Of a stretch of 22,514 bases of DNA, positions 1 through 8,040 are shown piece by piece (position 1 is the stretch's first letter; the number at the start of each line of letters is the position of its first letter). The position numbers and the translations under genes were made by a program. The stretch is from positions 1-22,514 of IMG/VR virus record IMGVR_UViG_3300001472_005889. One strand, given 5' to 3'. The notes under the pieces were generated by a model. That model had not been told where the DNA came from. It saw nothing but the letters and a program-made list of their open reading frames with translations, and searched no databases. This DNA is from a virus.

Positions 1-18
1 TTTTTTTTTTCTATATAG
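1..18 (+). promoter_or_regulatory. T-run (possible terminator tail) followed by TATATAG, possible late promoter
   Basis: The window opens with ten T residues followed directly by CTATATAG, 24 bases before the first ATG. The same layout, a terminator T-run followed at once by CTAAATAA, occurs at 19454-19468. This suggests the tail of an upstream terminator abutting a T4-like late promoter (T4 consensus TATAAATA). The hairpin stem would lie outside the window, so this is tentative. Confidence 0.25.
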
Positions 19-41
19 ATGTAGATTTCAATTTTATTAAA

Positions 42-278
42 ATGTCAATACAAGGAAAAGCAGCAAAGTCTGCAAGTGGAGCAGCAATGTCAAAATATGA
101 TGTTGAAGTTGAATCCAGACTTCAGGCTCTAGAATCTAAATCTACAGCAGCACCAGTGATTGGTGGTTCTGATTATGATAGACTTGCAGAAGTTGAGAAA
201 AAACTTGATTTATTGTATAAAATTGTTGCTGAATTGGATTCAGGGTTTCCAAACCTTGTCAAAAAGTTTGGTGGTTGA
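42..278 (+). CDS. small conserved-looking coiled-coil protein, function unknown
   Basis: A 78-residue soluble protein with no recognised domain. Residues 16-35 and 44-66 have spaced leucines and many charged residues, suggesting two short helices that could form a coiled coil, separated by an Ala/Pro/Gly linker. No signal peptide or membrane segment is seen. The first ATG (42) has no Shine-Dalgarno sequence. The internal ATG at 87 (protein beginning MSKYDVEVESRLQAL) has GGAG five bases upstream and is a credible alternative start giving 63 residues. The gene is separated from the glycan operon: it lies between a T-run at the window edge and a promoter whose -35 box is inside its own 3' end. 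A small virion or late protein would fit a possible late promoter just upstream, but that is inference. Confidence 0.7.
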   Translation: MSIQGKAAKSASGAAMSKYDVEVESRLQALESKSTAAPVIGGSDYDRLAEVEKKLDLLYKIVAELDSGFPNLVKKFGG

Positions 279-284
279 TATAAT
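256..284 (+). promoter_or_regulatory. sigma70-type promoter for the glycan operon
   Basis: TTGTCA (256-261) and TATAAT (279-284) are separated by exactly 17 bases; only one of the twelve consensus positions differs. Transcription would begin near 291, about 16 bases before the ATG at 307. The -35 box lies within the last codons of the preceding small gene and the -10 box begins just after its stop codon. T4-like cyanophages use host RNA polymerase with host sigma factor for early genes, so this predicts early expression of the operon. Confidence 0.7.
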
Positions 285-306
285 AAAGGTATAACAAACA
301 ATAAGT

Positions 307-1374
307 ATGGCACAGTATGTAAAGAAAGCGCTAGTTCTTGGCGCTGGTGGTTTTATTGGTAGTCACATGGTCAAGAGACTGCGTGATGAAGGTTATTGGG
401 TTAGAGGAGTTGATCTTAAAAAACCTGATTTCAGTGAATCTGAAGCAAATGAGTTTGTTTATGGTGATCTCAGAGATAGGAGATTTGTAGAAAGAGTCTT
501 AGAATATAAAGGTGATAGAGGAAACTTCTTTAACTCAGTTCCTTATCGTTATATTCAACCTTTTGATGAAGTTTATCAGTTTGCTGCTGATATGGGTGGT
601 GCTGGATACATCTTTACAGATGAACATTCAGCAGATATCATGCATAACTCTGCCTCTATCAACTTAAATGTTCTTGAGGCACAAAAAGTAATGAATGATA
701 GAGTAGGAAAGAATGTAACTAAGATTTTCTATAGTTCTTCTGCCTGCATGTATCCAGAGCATAATCAACTTGATCCTGACAATCCTGATTGTCGTGAAGA
801 TTCAGCATATCCAGCAGCACCAGATTCAGAATATGGATGGGAAAAACTCTTCAGTGAGCGTCTCTACTTTGCTTACAATAGGAATCATGACATTCCTGTC
901 AGGGTTGCTAGGTATCACAATATTTTTGGACCAGAAGGAACCTGGGATGGAGGAAAGGAGAAAGCACCAGCTGCAATCTGTCGTAAAGTCGCTAACCTCC
1001 CAGACGTTGGTGGAGCAATCGAAGTGTGGGGAGATGGCTTACAAACTCGTTCCTTCCTGTTCATTGACGAATGCATTGAAGCAACTAGACGATTGATGGA
1101 TAGTAACTTTATGGGACCAGTTAATATTGGTTCTGAAGAGATGGTTTCTATTAATGAACTAGTAGATACTGCTGCTAAGGTTTCTGGTAAGATTGTTAAG
1201 AAGATGTATAAACTTGATGCACCACAAGGTGTAAGAGGAAGAAATTCTAATAATAATCTGATTAGAGAAAAACTTGGATGGGATTATTCTCAAACACTAG
1301 AAGAGGGAATTAATAAAACTTACAGTTGGATTTCTGAACAAATTGTTGAAAGAAAGGATAATCAATTAGTATAA
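307..1374 (+). CDS. GDP-mannose 3,5-epimerase-like extended SDR epimerase
   Basis: A 355-residue NAD-dependent extended short-chain dehydrogenase. It shows the dinucleotide-binding GAGGFIG (12-18), the active-site segment SSSACMYP (143-150) with the cysteine typical of GDP-mannose 3,5-epimerase, the YxxxK pair (Y176, K180), the RYHNIFGP block (202-209) and EKAPAA (218-223). This combination, with the FAADMGGAGYI stretch (92-102), is characteristic of the plant/bacterial family that turns GDP-mannose into GDP-L-galactose and GDP-L-gulose. Length fits the family. It is the first gene after a strong promoter and ends 8 bases before a glycosyltransferase. Family membership is clear. The substrate is not: with hddA and gmhA downstream, a GDP-manno-heptose is a possible alternative. 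Confidence 0.9.
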   Translation: MAQYVKKALVLGAGGFIGSHMVKRLRDEGYWVRGVDLKKPDFSESEANEFVYGDLRDRRFVERVLEYKGDRGNFFNSVPYRYIQPFDEVYQFAADMGGAGYIFTDEHSADIMHNSASINLNVLEAQKVMNDRVGKNVTKIFYSSSACMYPEHNQLDPDNPDCREDSAYPAAPDSEYGWEKLFSERLYFAYNRNHDIPVRVARYHNIFGPEGTWDGGKEKAPAAICRKVANLPDVGGAIEVWGDGLQTRSFLFIDECIEATRRLMDSNFMGPVNIGSEEMVSINELVDTAAKVSGKIVKKMYKLDAPQGVRGRNSNNNLIREKLGWDYSQTLEEGINKTYSWISEQIVERKDNQLV

Positions 1375-1382
1375 ATTAGAAA

Positions 1383-2450
1383 ATGATTAAAATCTATACT
1401 TACTCTCATAATAGACCTGATTTGATCAGACCTCAGTATGAGAGCATGAAAAAGCATGTTAAAGATGATTTTGAATATATTGTCTTCAATAATGAGAGAG
1501 CAGGATCAAACCCTTTCAGTGGATACAAACCTGAAAGGGTTCAGGAGATTAATGATGTATGTGATTCATTAGGTGTCCAGTGCATCAGAGTTGATCTAGA
1601 TCCAGATCTACAGTATATCAATGGGTACAAACAGTTTGAAGGTGATTCATTTACTGGAGATGGAAGTCAAGTTTGTGGTTATGCTTTTTCATGGGGATGG
1701 AAACATTACATCACCAAGAATGACTGTATGTCTATTCTTATAGATTCTGATATGTTTTTTATCAACGATATCTCATTAGAAGATATGATGAAGGGACATA
1801 ATCTTTCTTTTATCCCATCCTATAGATACTCTCAGAAATACTCTGAGCACAGCAGAGGAGAGATTGCACTTAAGTATCCTTGGAATGGTTTGGTAATTGC
1901 TGATATTCCTAATATGCCCAATCCAAATGAACTTAAGTGGGATCTTGGAATTTTTAATGGAGAATCTTGCGATGTTGGTGGAGGAGGTTACAAGTATCTA
2001 CTTGACTATGAAGATCAATTAAAGATTAAGTATCTTGATCACGTAAGTGTTCAGAGAGATGCAGACTCTGGTGATAAACATACTCCACCTGATGGATTTA
2101 TTGAGATGGGATTTAATGGATGTTCTCCTATGCATGTAAATCTTGTAGACAAAGAGTTCATTATCCTTGACTATCAACATTCAGATACCCAAACATTTCC
2201 TCATCAAAAAGAAAGAGAAGATTATTGGCAATACGTTTATGATTGCTTCACATATATGGTAGAGTATGCTACCAAACATGAGTTTCCTAAACCAACATTT
2301 ATTGATCTTATTAAATTTGAAACTGATGATGATATGAATGATGCATTTGTATTACACTATAAAAATGCTAGTAATGGAAATGCTTGGCAAACAGATGAGT
2401 ATAATGCTGCTAAAACTAAAGCACTTGTAAGAGCACTTGGAGATAATTAA
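1383..2450 (+). CDS. probable GT-A-fold glycosyltransferase
   Basis: A 355-residue cytoplasmic protein. The N-terminus (IKIYTYSHNRPDLIRPQYES) has the beta-strand and RPDLI pattern of nucleotide-sugar binding in GT-A enzymes. ILIDSDMFF (118-126) supplies a DxD metal-binding motif at the end of a hydrophobic strand. I cannot assign a numbered GT family. A glycine-rich GGGGY segment lies near the middle (about residue 198), and the last third is acidic and aromatic. There is no signal peptide or membrane segment, as expected for an enzyme working on the inner face of the membrane or in the cytosol. It starts 8 bases after the epimerase gene and its stop overlaps the next start by one base (TAATG). 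Confidence 0.7.
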   Translation: MIKIYTYSHNRPDLIRPQYESMKKHVKDDFEYIVFNNERAGSNPFSGYKPERVQEINDVCDSLGVQCIRVDLDPDLQYINGYKQFEGDSFTGDGSQVCGYAFSWGWKHYITKNDCMSILIDSDMFFINDISLEDMMKGHNLSFIPSYRYSQKYSEHSRGEIALKYPWNGLVIADIPNMPNPNELKWDLGIFNGESCDVGGGGYKYLLDYEDQLKIKYLDHVSVQRDADSGDKHTPPDGFIEMGFNGCSPMHVNLVDKEFIILDYQHSDTQTFPHQKEREDYWQYVYDCFTYMVEYATKHEFPKPTFIDLIKFETDDDMNDAFVLHYKNASNGNAWQTDEYNAAKTKALVRALGDN

Positions 2451-3226
2451 TGAGAGTATTTGACTGCTTTATCTTCAATCATGAAGTTGAATTGCTTGAG
2501 ATTAGACTTAATATCTTAGATAACTACTGTGATTTCTTTGTAATTACAGAGGGTGATATAACATTCTCTGGAAAACCAAAGATTAGTCATTATCTTAATA
2601 ATAAAGAGAGATTTGCTAAGTGGGAGCATAAAATAATTCACAATCAGATCAAGTTACCTGATCTAGAAGGACCTTGGCATCGTGAAATTTATTCAAGAAA
2701 TTCAGTAATGAATCTTGACATCTTTGAGGATGAAGATTTAATTGTAATGAGTGATGGAGATGAGATACCAAACCCAGAAGTAATTGAACATGCTGGTGAA
2801 TGGATTTCTGATAATACTCATTTTACTTTTCAACAGTCAGCATATCATGGTTATCTGAATAACCTCTATACTGATACTTGGTTTGGATCTAGAGCAGCCT
2901 CATATAAGTTTATGAAACAAACTACAGTAGATGATATTAGAGAGGGTACAGAGGATGAGAGTAAGATTACAGGGTCTATCATTACAAATGGAGGATGGCA
3001 TTTTACATACTGTGGTGATGCTGAACATGTGAAACAAAAGATTAATTCCTTCTGTGACACACAATTTAATGTTCCTCAAGTTCTTGATAGTGTGTCAGAG
3101 AATCTTAAGAGTGGAAAGGATGTTTTGAGTAGAGGTAATATGAGTTACAGAACTGTTGATATTGATGATTCATTTCCACAATATATAATTGACAACAAAG
3201 AAAAATATGCTCACTTGATAAAATGA
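2450..3226 (+). CDS. glycosyltransferase family 17 (GT17)-like
   Basis: A 258-residue protein with the signature of GT17, the family of eukaryotic bisecting beta-1,4-N-acetylglucosaminyltransferases and their bacterial/viral relatives. It begins FDCFIFNHEVELLEIRL (4-20). It continues with the E-x-x-x-TFSGKPK block (34-44), then a metal-binding SDGDEIP (101-107), and ends with the GGWHF motif (181-185). The protein is essentially the bare catalytic domain, with no membrane anchor. It probably transfers a sugar (GlcNAc in characterised members) onto an acceptor sugar, but donor and acceptor here are unknown. Its start overlaps the previous stop (TAATG) and its stop overlaps the next start (ATGA), suggesting translational coupling. 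Confidence 0.85.
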   Translation: MRVFDCFIFNHEVELLEIRLNILDNYCDFFVITEGDITFSGKPKISHYLNNKERFAKWEHKIIHNQIKLPDLEGPWHREIYSRNSVMNLDIFEDEDLIVMSDGDEIPNPEVIEHAGEWISDNTHFTFQQSAYHGYLNNLYTDTWFGSRAASYKFMKQTTVDDIREGTEDESKITGSIITNGGWHFTYCGDAEHVKQKINSFCDTQFNVPQVLDSVSENLKSGKDVLSRGNMSYRTVDIDDSFPQYIIDNKEKYAHLIK

Positions 3227-4266
3227 TTGTATCTGAAATTTATAATGGATCTGGTCTTGGAAATCAATTATGGAACATAGTTGCTCCCAGATGCATTGCT
3301 GAACACAGAGGATTTAGATGGGGTGTTAGGAGAGATGTTACAAATAGTGGTGGTGGAGCATCAAACACTCAGACAGTAGGTCTTAAAACATTTAAGGGGT
3401 GTAATTTTCTTACTAATATTGATTGGGGAGATGAAGTAACTGGAGGAGAAACACCTGTAGAAGGTCAAGAACCCTCTGTTCTTCCTGATGGTATTGAGTT
3501 TTATGGTAGAGAAAGAGTAGATGAGTATCCTTATGGTTTTCATGCTCTTCAGAATGAAGACTCTATGATTTACGATGAACTCTTATACGAAACTGTTCCA
3601 GATAATACTAAGATTGATGGTACATTTCAAAGACTCAGATATATTAATGATAGGAGAAGTGATATTATTGAATGGTTGAAACCTAATATTACAGTCACTG
3701 ATTATTCAAGTGATGATTTTTGTGTTATTCAATTTAGAGGAGGAGAGTATCTTATTACATCTGCATGGTGTCCTCCAGAATATTACAGGATGGCAGCAGA
3801 TAGGATGCTTGAGATCAATCCCAATATGAAATTTGGAGTGATTACTGATGATCCTGAAAATGCCAAAAAATATATTCCTTGGGCACCAATTATTGGAGCA
3901 TCATCTACAGATGAGATTGATCCACTAGCACATCTACAAGGTTCTGGATTTTATGTTTATAAGGGTGGACCAATTGGTATTGATTATTCAATCTTAAACA
4001 ATGCTGTCAATTCAATCCTCACATCATCCACATTTGCTTTCTGGCCAGCATGGACTAATACTAAAGCAAAGAATATTATTGCTCCAAAATATTGGAATGA
4101 CTATAAAAGGTCAACAGGATATTGGAGAGGGGATGATAATATTGTTGATGACTGGAAATATATTGACAATAGTGGTAGAATGATGAATGGAGTTGACTGT
4201 AAAGAAGAGTATAGAGAGTATAGAAAACAACATGAGTTCTACAATGATAAACCAGATGTTGTCTGA
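3223..4266 (+). CDS. GT11-like (alpha-1,2-fucosyltransferase-related) glycosyltransferase
   Basis: A 347-residue protein with the layout of the fucosyltransferase/GT11 group. An N-terminal glycine-rich loop GSGLGNQLWN (9-18) corresponds to the GxLGNQMFQ loop of GT11. A central CVIQFRGGEYL (167-177) corresponds to HxRRGD. A C-terminal SSTFAFWPAW (268-277) corresponds to the conserved SSFSWWGAW, followed by IIAPKYW. The His of HxRRGD is a Gln here (IQFRGGE), so donor specificity may differ from GDP-fucose. It is longer than the two better GT11 copies in this operon (261 and 264 residues). It starts at an ATGA overlap, and its 3' end overlaps the next gene by 11-80 bases depending on that gene's start. 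Confidence 0.7.
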   Translation: MIVSEIYNGSGLGNQLWNIVAPRCIAEHRGFRWGVRRDVTNSGGGASNTQTVGLKTFKGCNFLTNIDWGDEVTGGETPVEGQEPSVLPDGIEFYGRERVDEYPYGFHALQNEDSMIYDELLYETVPDNTKIDGTFQRLRYINDRRSDIIEWLKPNITVTDYSSDDFCVIQFRGGEYLITSAWCPPEYYRMAADRMLEINPNMKFGVITDDPENAKKYIPWAPIIGASSTDEIDPLAHLQGSGFYVYKGGPIGIDYSILNNAVNSILTSSTFAFWPAWTNTKAKNIIAPKYWNDYKRSTGYWRGDDNIVDDWKYIDNSGRMMNGVDCKEEYREYRKQHEFYNDKPDVV

Positions 4267-4936
4267 CAAAATCTCATATTACAATGATCCTTTTGACCAC
4301 TGGGTTATTGATGACTTTTTTGACATTGATGAAGCCAATAAACTAAGTGATGAGTTTATTGATTTTAACGATGAAAAGGATGTAGTTCATTATAAAGGTT
4401 GGATTGGAGATAAAAAAACCTGTAATGTATGGAACAGATTTCCACCATCTACTTACAATGCTTTTTTTAAATTATTATCTTTAGATTTTACATCTGAAAT
4501 ATCTGATTTAACAGGCATAGCACCATTATATCCTGATGTTGGACTGCATGGTGGTGGTTGGCATATGCATAGATCAGGTGGTAGTCTTGCTGTTCATCTT
4601 GATTATGCAACTCATCCTAAACTCAATCTTCTTAGAAAGTTAAATCTCATCATTTATCTTGAAAAGGATTATAATCCTGAATGGGGAGGTAGTTTAGAAT
4701 TTTGGTCACATGATTCTAAAACTAACAAACCATCTAAAAAGATTACACAAATACAACCTGTTTTTAATAGAGCAGTTTTATTTGATACATCACAAAATTC
4801 TTGGCATGGATTTGCTAAACCCATACAATGTCCAGAAGGTAAAATGAGAAAAAGTTTTGCTGTTTATTATCTAACAGATCTTGAACCATTATCTGCTAAA
4901 AGATACAAAGCACTATATGTAGATACAAATGACTAA
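4244..4936 (+). CDS. 2-oxoglutarate/Fe(II)-dependent oxygenase (prolyl-hydroxylase-like)
   Basis: Numbering from the ATG at 4244 gives about 230 residues. It opens with a DHWVIDDFF strand typical of phage and bacterial 2OG-Fe(II) oxygenases. The iron ligands are visible as HLDYATHP (H118, D120) and NSWHGF (H188), and the 2OG-binding basic residue lies in RKSFAVYYL (R202/K203). The turn YNPEWGGSLEFW is also typical. The family hydroxylates small molecules, proteins or sugars using O2 and 2OG. Position inside a glycan operon suggests a sugar or a glycan-carrying protein as substrate, which is inference. The start is uncertain: ATGs at 4187, 4232, 4244 and 4256 are in frame and none has a good ribosome site. 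Homology-like sequence begins after the last one, so the long 4187 start is unlikely. Confidence 0.85.
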   Translation: MINQMLSDKISYYNDPFDHWVIDDFFDIDEANKLSDEFIDFNDEKDVVHYKGWIGDKKTCNVWNRFPPSTYNAFFKLLSLDFTSEISDLTGIAPLYPDVGLHGGGWHMHRSGGSLAVHLDYATHPKLNLLRKLNLIIYLEKDYNPEWGGSLEFWSHDSKTNKPSKKITQIQPVFNRAVLFDTSQNSWHGFAKPIQCPEGKMRKSFAVYYLTDLEPLSAKRYKALYVDTND

Positions 4937-5702
4937 ATTAAAACTAAAAAACACTACTCTATCTACAATGTATGTACCTTGGGATAAGAGTAAGATTGAT
5001 GAATCTAATCTTCAGGATGGTGAAAAGAGTAAAACTCTTGATAATGGAGTAGAGGATACAATTCGTGCTATCTACACATGTATGGACTTTGCTGACTTTG
5101 ATTCTGTGAAGTTTATAACATCAAAAGAAGTTATTGATGCTAAAGGTAAAGATCTTCTTGAAGATGGTATTGTATGTGAGGAACCTAGCATTCCAATCAC
5201 AAATATGAAAGATTATGCTAGATTTATGATCTACCATCTGACTGAGCATATCAATACAAACTTCACACTTACTATTCAGCATGATGGATTTATTATTAAT
5301 CCAGATGAATGGAAAGATGAGTTTTATGAATATGATTATATTGGTGCTCCATGGCCATGGAGAGAGCAGGGATTTGTGACTCCATATGGTGATCATATTG
5401 CAGTTGGTAATGGTGGGTTCTCATTTAGAAGTAAAAAATTACTTGATGTTCCATCAAAGGTTGAAGTTCCATTTGATGTAGTAGCGATGAATGATTTCTA
5501 TAAAATGTTTGGTGGGGTTAATTGGAATGAAGATGGAAACATCTGTGTTCATAATAGACACATCTTTGAATCTCAGGGATGTAAGTTTGCTCCTGTGGAA
5601 GTTGCCAAACACTTCTCACACGAAAGTACCCTAGATATTAATCGTGGAATGATTCCTTTTGGGTATCATGGCAATCTTCCACAAGGTGTTCAAATTTCTT
5701 AA
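4929..5702 (+). CDS. DUF5672-type putative glycosyltransferase
   Basis: A 257-residue protein matching the pattern of DUF5672 proteins. These are found in glycan clusters and are thought to be GT-A-like transferases. Visible signature parts are FTLTIQHDGFIINP (112-125), with the central QHDG, the EYDYIGAPWPW block (134-144) and the VGNGGFSFRSKKLL segment (159-172). The NGGFS(F/L)R element resembles the acceptor-side motif of galactosyltransferase-like enzymes. No membrane segment is seen. The start overlaps the oxygenase stop by 8 bases. The stop is followed by a 15-base gap holding a strong ribosome site for the next gene. The activity is not established for the family in general. Confidence 0.75.
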   Translation: MTKLKLKNTTLSTMYVPWDKSKIDESNLQDGEKSKTLDNGVEDTIRAIYTCMDFADFDSVKFITSKEVIDAKGKDLLEDGIVCEEPSIPITNMKDYARFMIYHLTEHINTNFTLTIQHDGFIINPDEWKDEFYEYDYIGAPWPWREQGFVTPYGDHIAVGNGGFSFRSKKLLDVPSKVEVPFDVVAMNDFYKMFGGVNWNEDGNICVHNRHIFESQGCKFAPVEVAKHFSHESTLDINRGMIPFGYHGNLPQGVQIS

Positions 5703-5717
5703 TTATAGGAGAGTTAA

Positions 5718-6506
5718 ATGAAATACGATCTTGACCATTCAACTGCATATTTTCAACAAATTTTCAGTGAAGTAAGTAATAATGATATGACAGGAGGAGT
5801 TGAAGCACTTGAAAGTTTATCAACATATCTCAAGAAAAATCATTATCTCCTAAACAAGGGAGCAACTGAATATAAACCACCATCTTGGTCAGAACAGGAT
5901 AACATTTTTCCTTCAGATGCACCTGTTCATCCAATGACTCATATTGAATGGGCAGCAATTCTTAAGGGTCTTGGTCTTGAGGGAGATGCATTAGAATTTG
6001 GAGTAGCATCTGGTGGTACTATTCGTGACTTTGCTGTTATTGAACCAAGCAAAAGATTTCATGGGTTTGATCATTTTCAAGGTTTAGAAAAAACCAATCA
6101 ATTCATTCCAACTTATGCTGGATGGCATGAAGGAGCTTTTGCTCTTGATGGTCCTGAATACAAACAAACTTATGAGACAGTTATTGATGATCTCTCTCAA
6201 TTTGAAAACATTGGATTAATTGTTGAGGATGTTCACAATCTTGAAGAACCCTCTGAGTATGATATTGATAAAATTTGTGCTGTTCATATTGATGTAGATA
6301 TCTATGAACCTACTGTATCATCTTTAAATTTTGTTGATAAATGTGAATGGAATAAAATTTATATGAGATTTGATGATTGGCATGGTCATGAACCACATTA
6401 TGATAATCATGAAAGACTTGCATGTAAAGAATGGATTGATAAGAATGGATATGAATTTGAATTGCTTAGAAATGGTTTACATGGAGAAATGATTGTTACT
6501 AGATGA
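5718..6506 (+). CDS. TylF/MycF-like class I SAM-dependent O-methyltransferase
   Basis: A 262-residue protein. The SAM-binding motif I is ALEFGVASGGTIRDFA (91-106). It is followed by HGFDHFQGLEK (115-125), which corresponds to the FGFD(S/T)F(E/R)GLP block of macrocin O-methyltransferase (TylF/MycF) relatives. VHIDVDIYEPT (189-199) and FDDWHG (218-223) carry the acidic residues that bind the metal in sugar O-methyltransferases of this group. A sugar hydroxyl is therefore the likely target. About 75 residues precede the catalytic domain. Its ATG has a strong AGGAGAG ribosome site, the best in the first part of the operon. The stop overlaps the next start. Confidence 0.8.
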   Translation: MKYDLDHSTAYFQQIFSEVSNNDMTGGVEALESLSTYLKKNHYLLNKGATEYKPPSWSEQDNIFPSDAPVHPMTHIEWAAILKGLGLEGDALEFGVASGGTIRDFAVIEPSKRFHGFDHFQGLEKTNQFIPTYAGWHEGAFALDGPEYKQTYETVIDDLSQFENIGLIVEDVHNLEEPSEYDIDKICAVHIDVDIYEPTVSSLNFVDKCEWNKIYMRFDDWHGHEPHYDNHERLACKEWIDKNGYEFELLRNGLHGEMIVTR

Positions 6507-7213
6507 TGAAAGTTTCTATTGCTGTTCCAGTATTTGAGTATTATGGATTTGGTGTTGAGATGCTGGATGATATGTTTCGTACAGTCTCACAACAAACTCT
6601 AAAGGATATTGAAGTTGTTGTCTCTGATCACAGTGTTAATACTGACATCAAAGATTATTGTGTAAAAAATGAGTATGATTTAAATATCAAATACATTCTT
6701 AATGAGGAAGGCAGGGGAAACCCTGCTATTAATACGAATAATGCTATTGATAATTCTTCAGGAGAGATTATTAAAATTTTTCAACAGGATGATTTTTTGT
6801 ATGATACAGAAGCATTAGAAAAAATGTATAAAGTGATGAATGAATCATCAGCACAATGGTATGCTTGTGGTGCAATTCATACCAGAGATAATGGTCATTC
6901 ATTCTTCAATCCTATGCTGCCACTTCTTCATGAGAAGATGATTACTGATCCTGGATTCAACTTTATAGGTGGATTGTCTGTACTGACAATTAAAAATGGG
7001 GTTGATATTAGGTTTGATCCTAATGTTAGAATGTGTTTAGATGTGGACTTCTATTACTCTATGCTGCTTAAATATGGTGAACCTATTTTACATCATGATG
7101 TTCTGATTGCTAATAGGGTAAGAGATGATAATACCCTGATGGCAGACGTATCAGAAGAGGAAACACAACAGGAATTTGAATATGTTCATAAGAAGTTTGG
7201 TATTGTAAAATGA
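6503..7213 (+). CDS. family 2 glycosyltransferase (GT2)
   Basis: A 236-residue GT-A enzyme. MKVSIAVPVFEYYGFGVEML (2-21) is the usual first strand and loop of GT2. VVVSDHS (38-44) supplies the first acidic site. GNPAINTNNAID (72-83) is the N-x-x-x-x-x-A helix. IIKIFQQDDFLY (89-100) carries the DxD-equivalent QDD metal motif. Later a D-V-D-F pair near residue 180 may be the catalytic base region. It has no membrane segments and is short, so it is a soluble transferase of the O-antigen type rather than a processive synthase. Two adjacent ATGs (6503, 6506) can start it; the first overlaps the methyltransferase stop. The last bases overlap the next gene (ATGA). Confidence 0.85.
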   Translation: MMKVSIAVPVFEYYGFGVEMLDDMFRTVSQQTLKDIEVVVSDHSVNTDIKDYCVKNEYDLNIKYILNEEGRGNPAINTNNAIDNSSGEIIKIFQQDDFLYDTEALEKMYKVMNESSAQWYACGAIHTRDNGHSFFNPMLPLLHEKMITDPGFNFIGGLSVLTIKNGVDIRFDPNVRMCLDVDFYYSMLLKYGEPILHHDVLIANRVRDDNTLMADVSEEETQQEFEYVHKKFGIVK

Positions 7214-8040
7214 GTCACAAATATTATTTCTCAGTAGCTTCAATGTTCAAGAATGAAAGTTGGAGTTTGAAAGAATGGATTGAACACTACAAATTACATG
7301 GAGCAGATCATGTTTATCTTGTGGATGATTTTAGTGATGATGATTACATGCCTATTCTTCAACCATATATTGACTCAGGGTATGTCACATTATTTAAAAG
7401 TGATATTTCTGAGAGATACGTTGGTAGACAAATTGATATTACAAATAAGTATCTTCTTCCTATTGCTAAAGAATCAAAGTGGATTGCTCAAGTAGATGTA
7501 GATGAATTCCTCTATAGTCCAAAAGCAATTAATTTAAAAGATATACTTTTTAAATATGAAAACTATGGAAGAGTAGTTACTAATTGGGTTTGGTTTAACT
7601 CTAATGATTTAATTGATCATCCTAAAGGTGGAATCGTCAATAATTTTGATAAAAGAGCAGAGTATGATGCCAGAGTTTGGTGTACCATTTACAGTCATGC
7701 TAATCCAAATGGACAAAATGAACCTGAATGGCAGAATCTTAATGCTCCAAAATGTATTGTAAATACTGATTTTGGAATTCAAGCCTTCATGGTTCATGAT
7801 GCTGTAAATGATGGACCATCCATTAATCTTTCTTATAAATCAAATGATGAACCAGAATTACTTTTAAATCATTATCAACTACAATCAAGAGAGTATTGGG
7901 AAAAAGTTAAAATGCATAGAGGTGATTGCAATCACTGGTATACAGGTAATACTAGAGGATGGCACGCTTTTTATTCACTTGATATAGGTGATATAATTGA
8001 TGATAGATTGAAGGAACAAAACAAGGAGATAAAATTATGA
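7210..8040 (+). CDS. family 92 / Glyco_tranf_2_4-type glycosyltransferase
   Basis: A 276-residue protein whose N-terminus, SVASMFKNESWSLKEWIEHY (8-27), is the hallmark of the GT92/Glyco_tranf_2_4 group. It is followed by GADHVYLVDDFSDDD (31-45) and the metal-binding QVDVDEF (94-100). Members transfer hexoses such as galactose onto glycans. An HYQLQSREYWEKV stretch in the last quarter also matches the family. Start and stop overlap the neighbours as ATGA; the 3' end contains AAGGAGAT, which serves as the ribosome site for the next gene. No signal peptide. Confidence 0.85.
   Translation: MSHKYYFSVASMFKNESWSLKEWIEHYKLHGADHVYLVDDFSDDDYMPILQPYIDSGYVTLFKSDISERYVGRQIDITNKYLLPIAKESKWIAQVDVDEFLYSPKAINLKDILFKYENYGRVVTNWVWFNSNDLIDHPKGGIVNNFDKRAEYDARVWCTIYSHANPNGQNEPEWQNLNAPKCIVNTDFGIQAFMVHDAVNDGPSINLSYKSNDEPELLLNHYQLQSREYWEKVKMHRGDCNHWYTGNTRGWHAFYSLDIGDIIDDRLKEQNKEIKL

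Noticed and set aside
770-1096. +1 frame inside the GDP-mannose 3,5-epimerase-like gene
   Set aside because: It overlaps the conserved catalytic region of the epimerase; the alternative protein has no domain and no ribosome site.
4187-4243. Long N-terminal extension of the 2OG-oxygenase
   Set aside because: It would overlap the preceding glycosyltransferase gene by 80 bases, has no ribosome site and adds no conserved residues.
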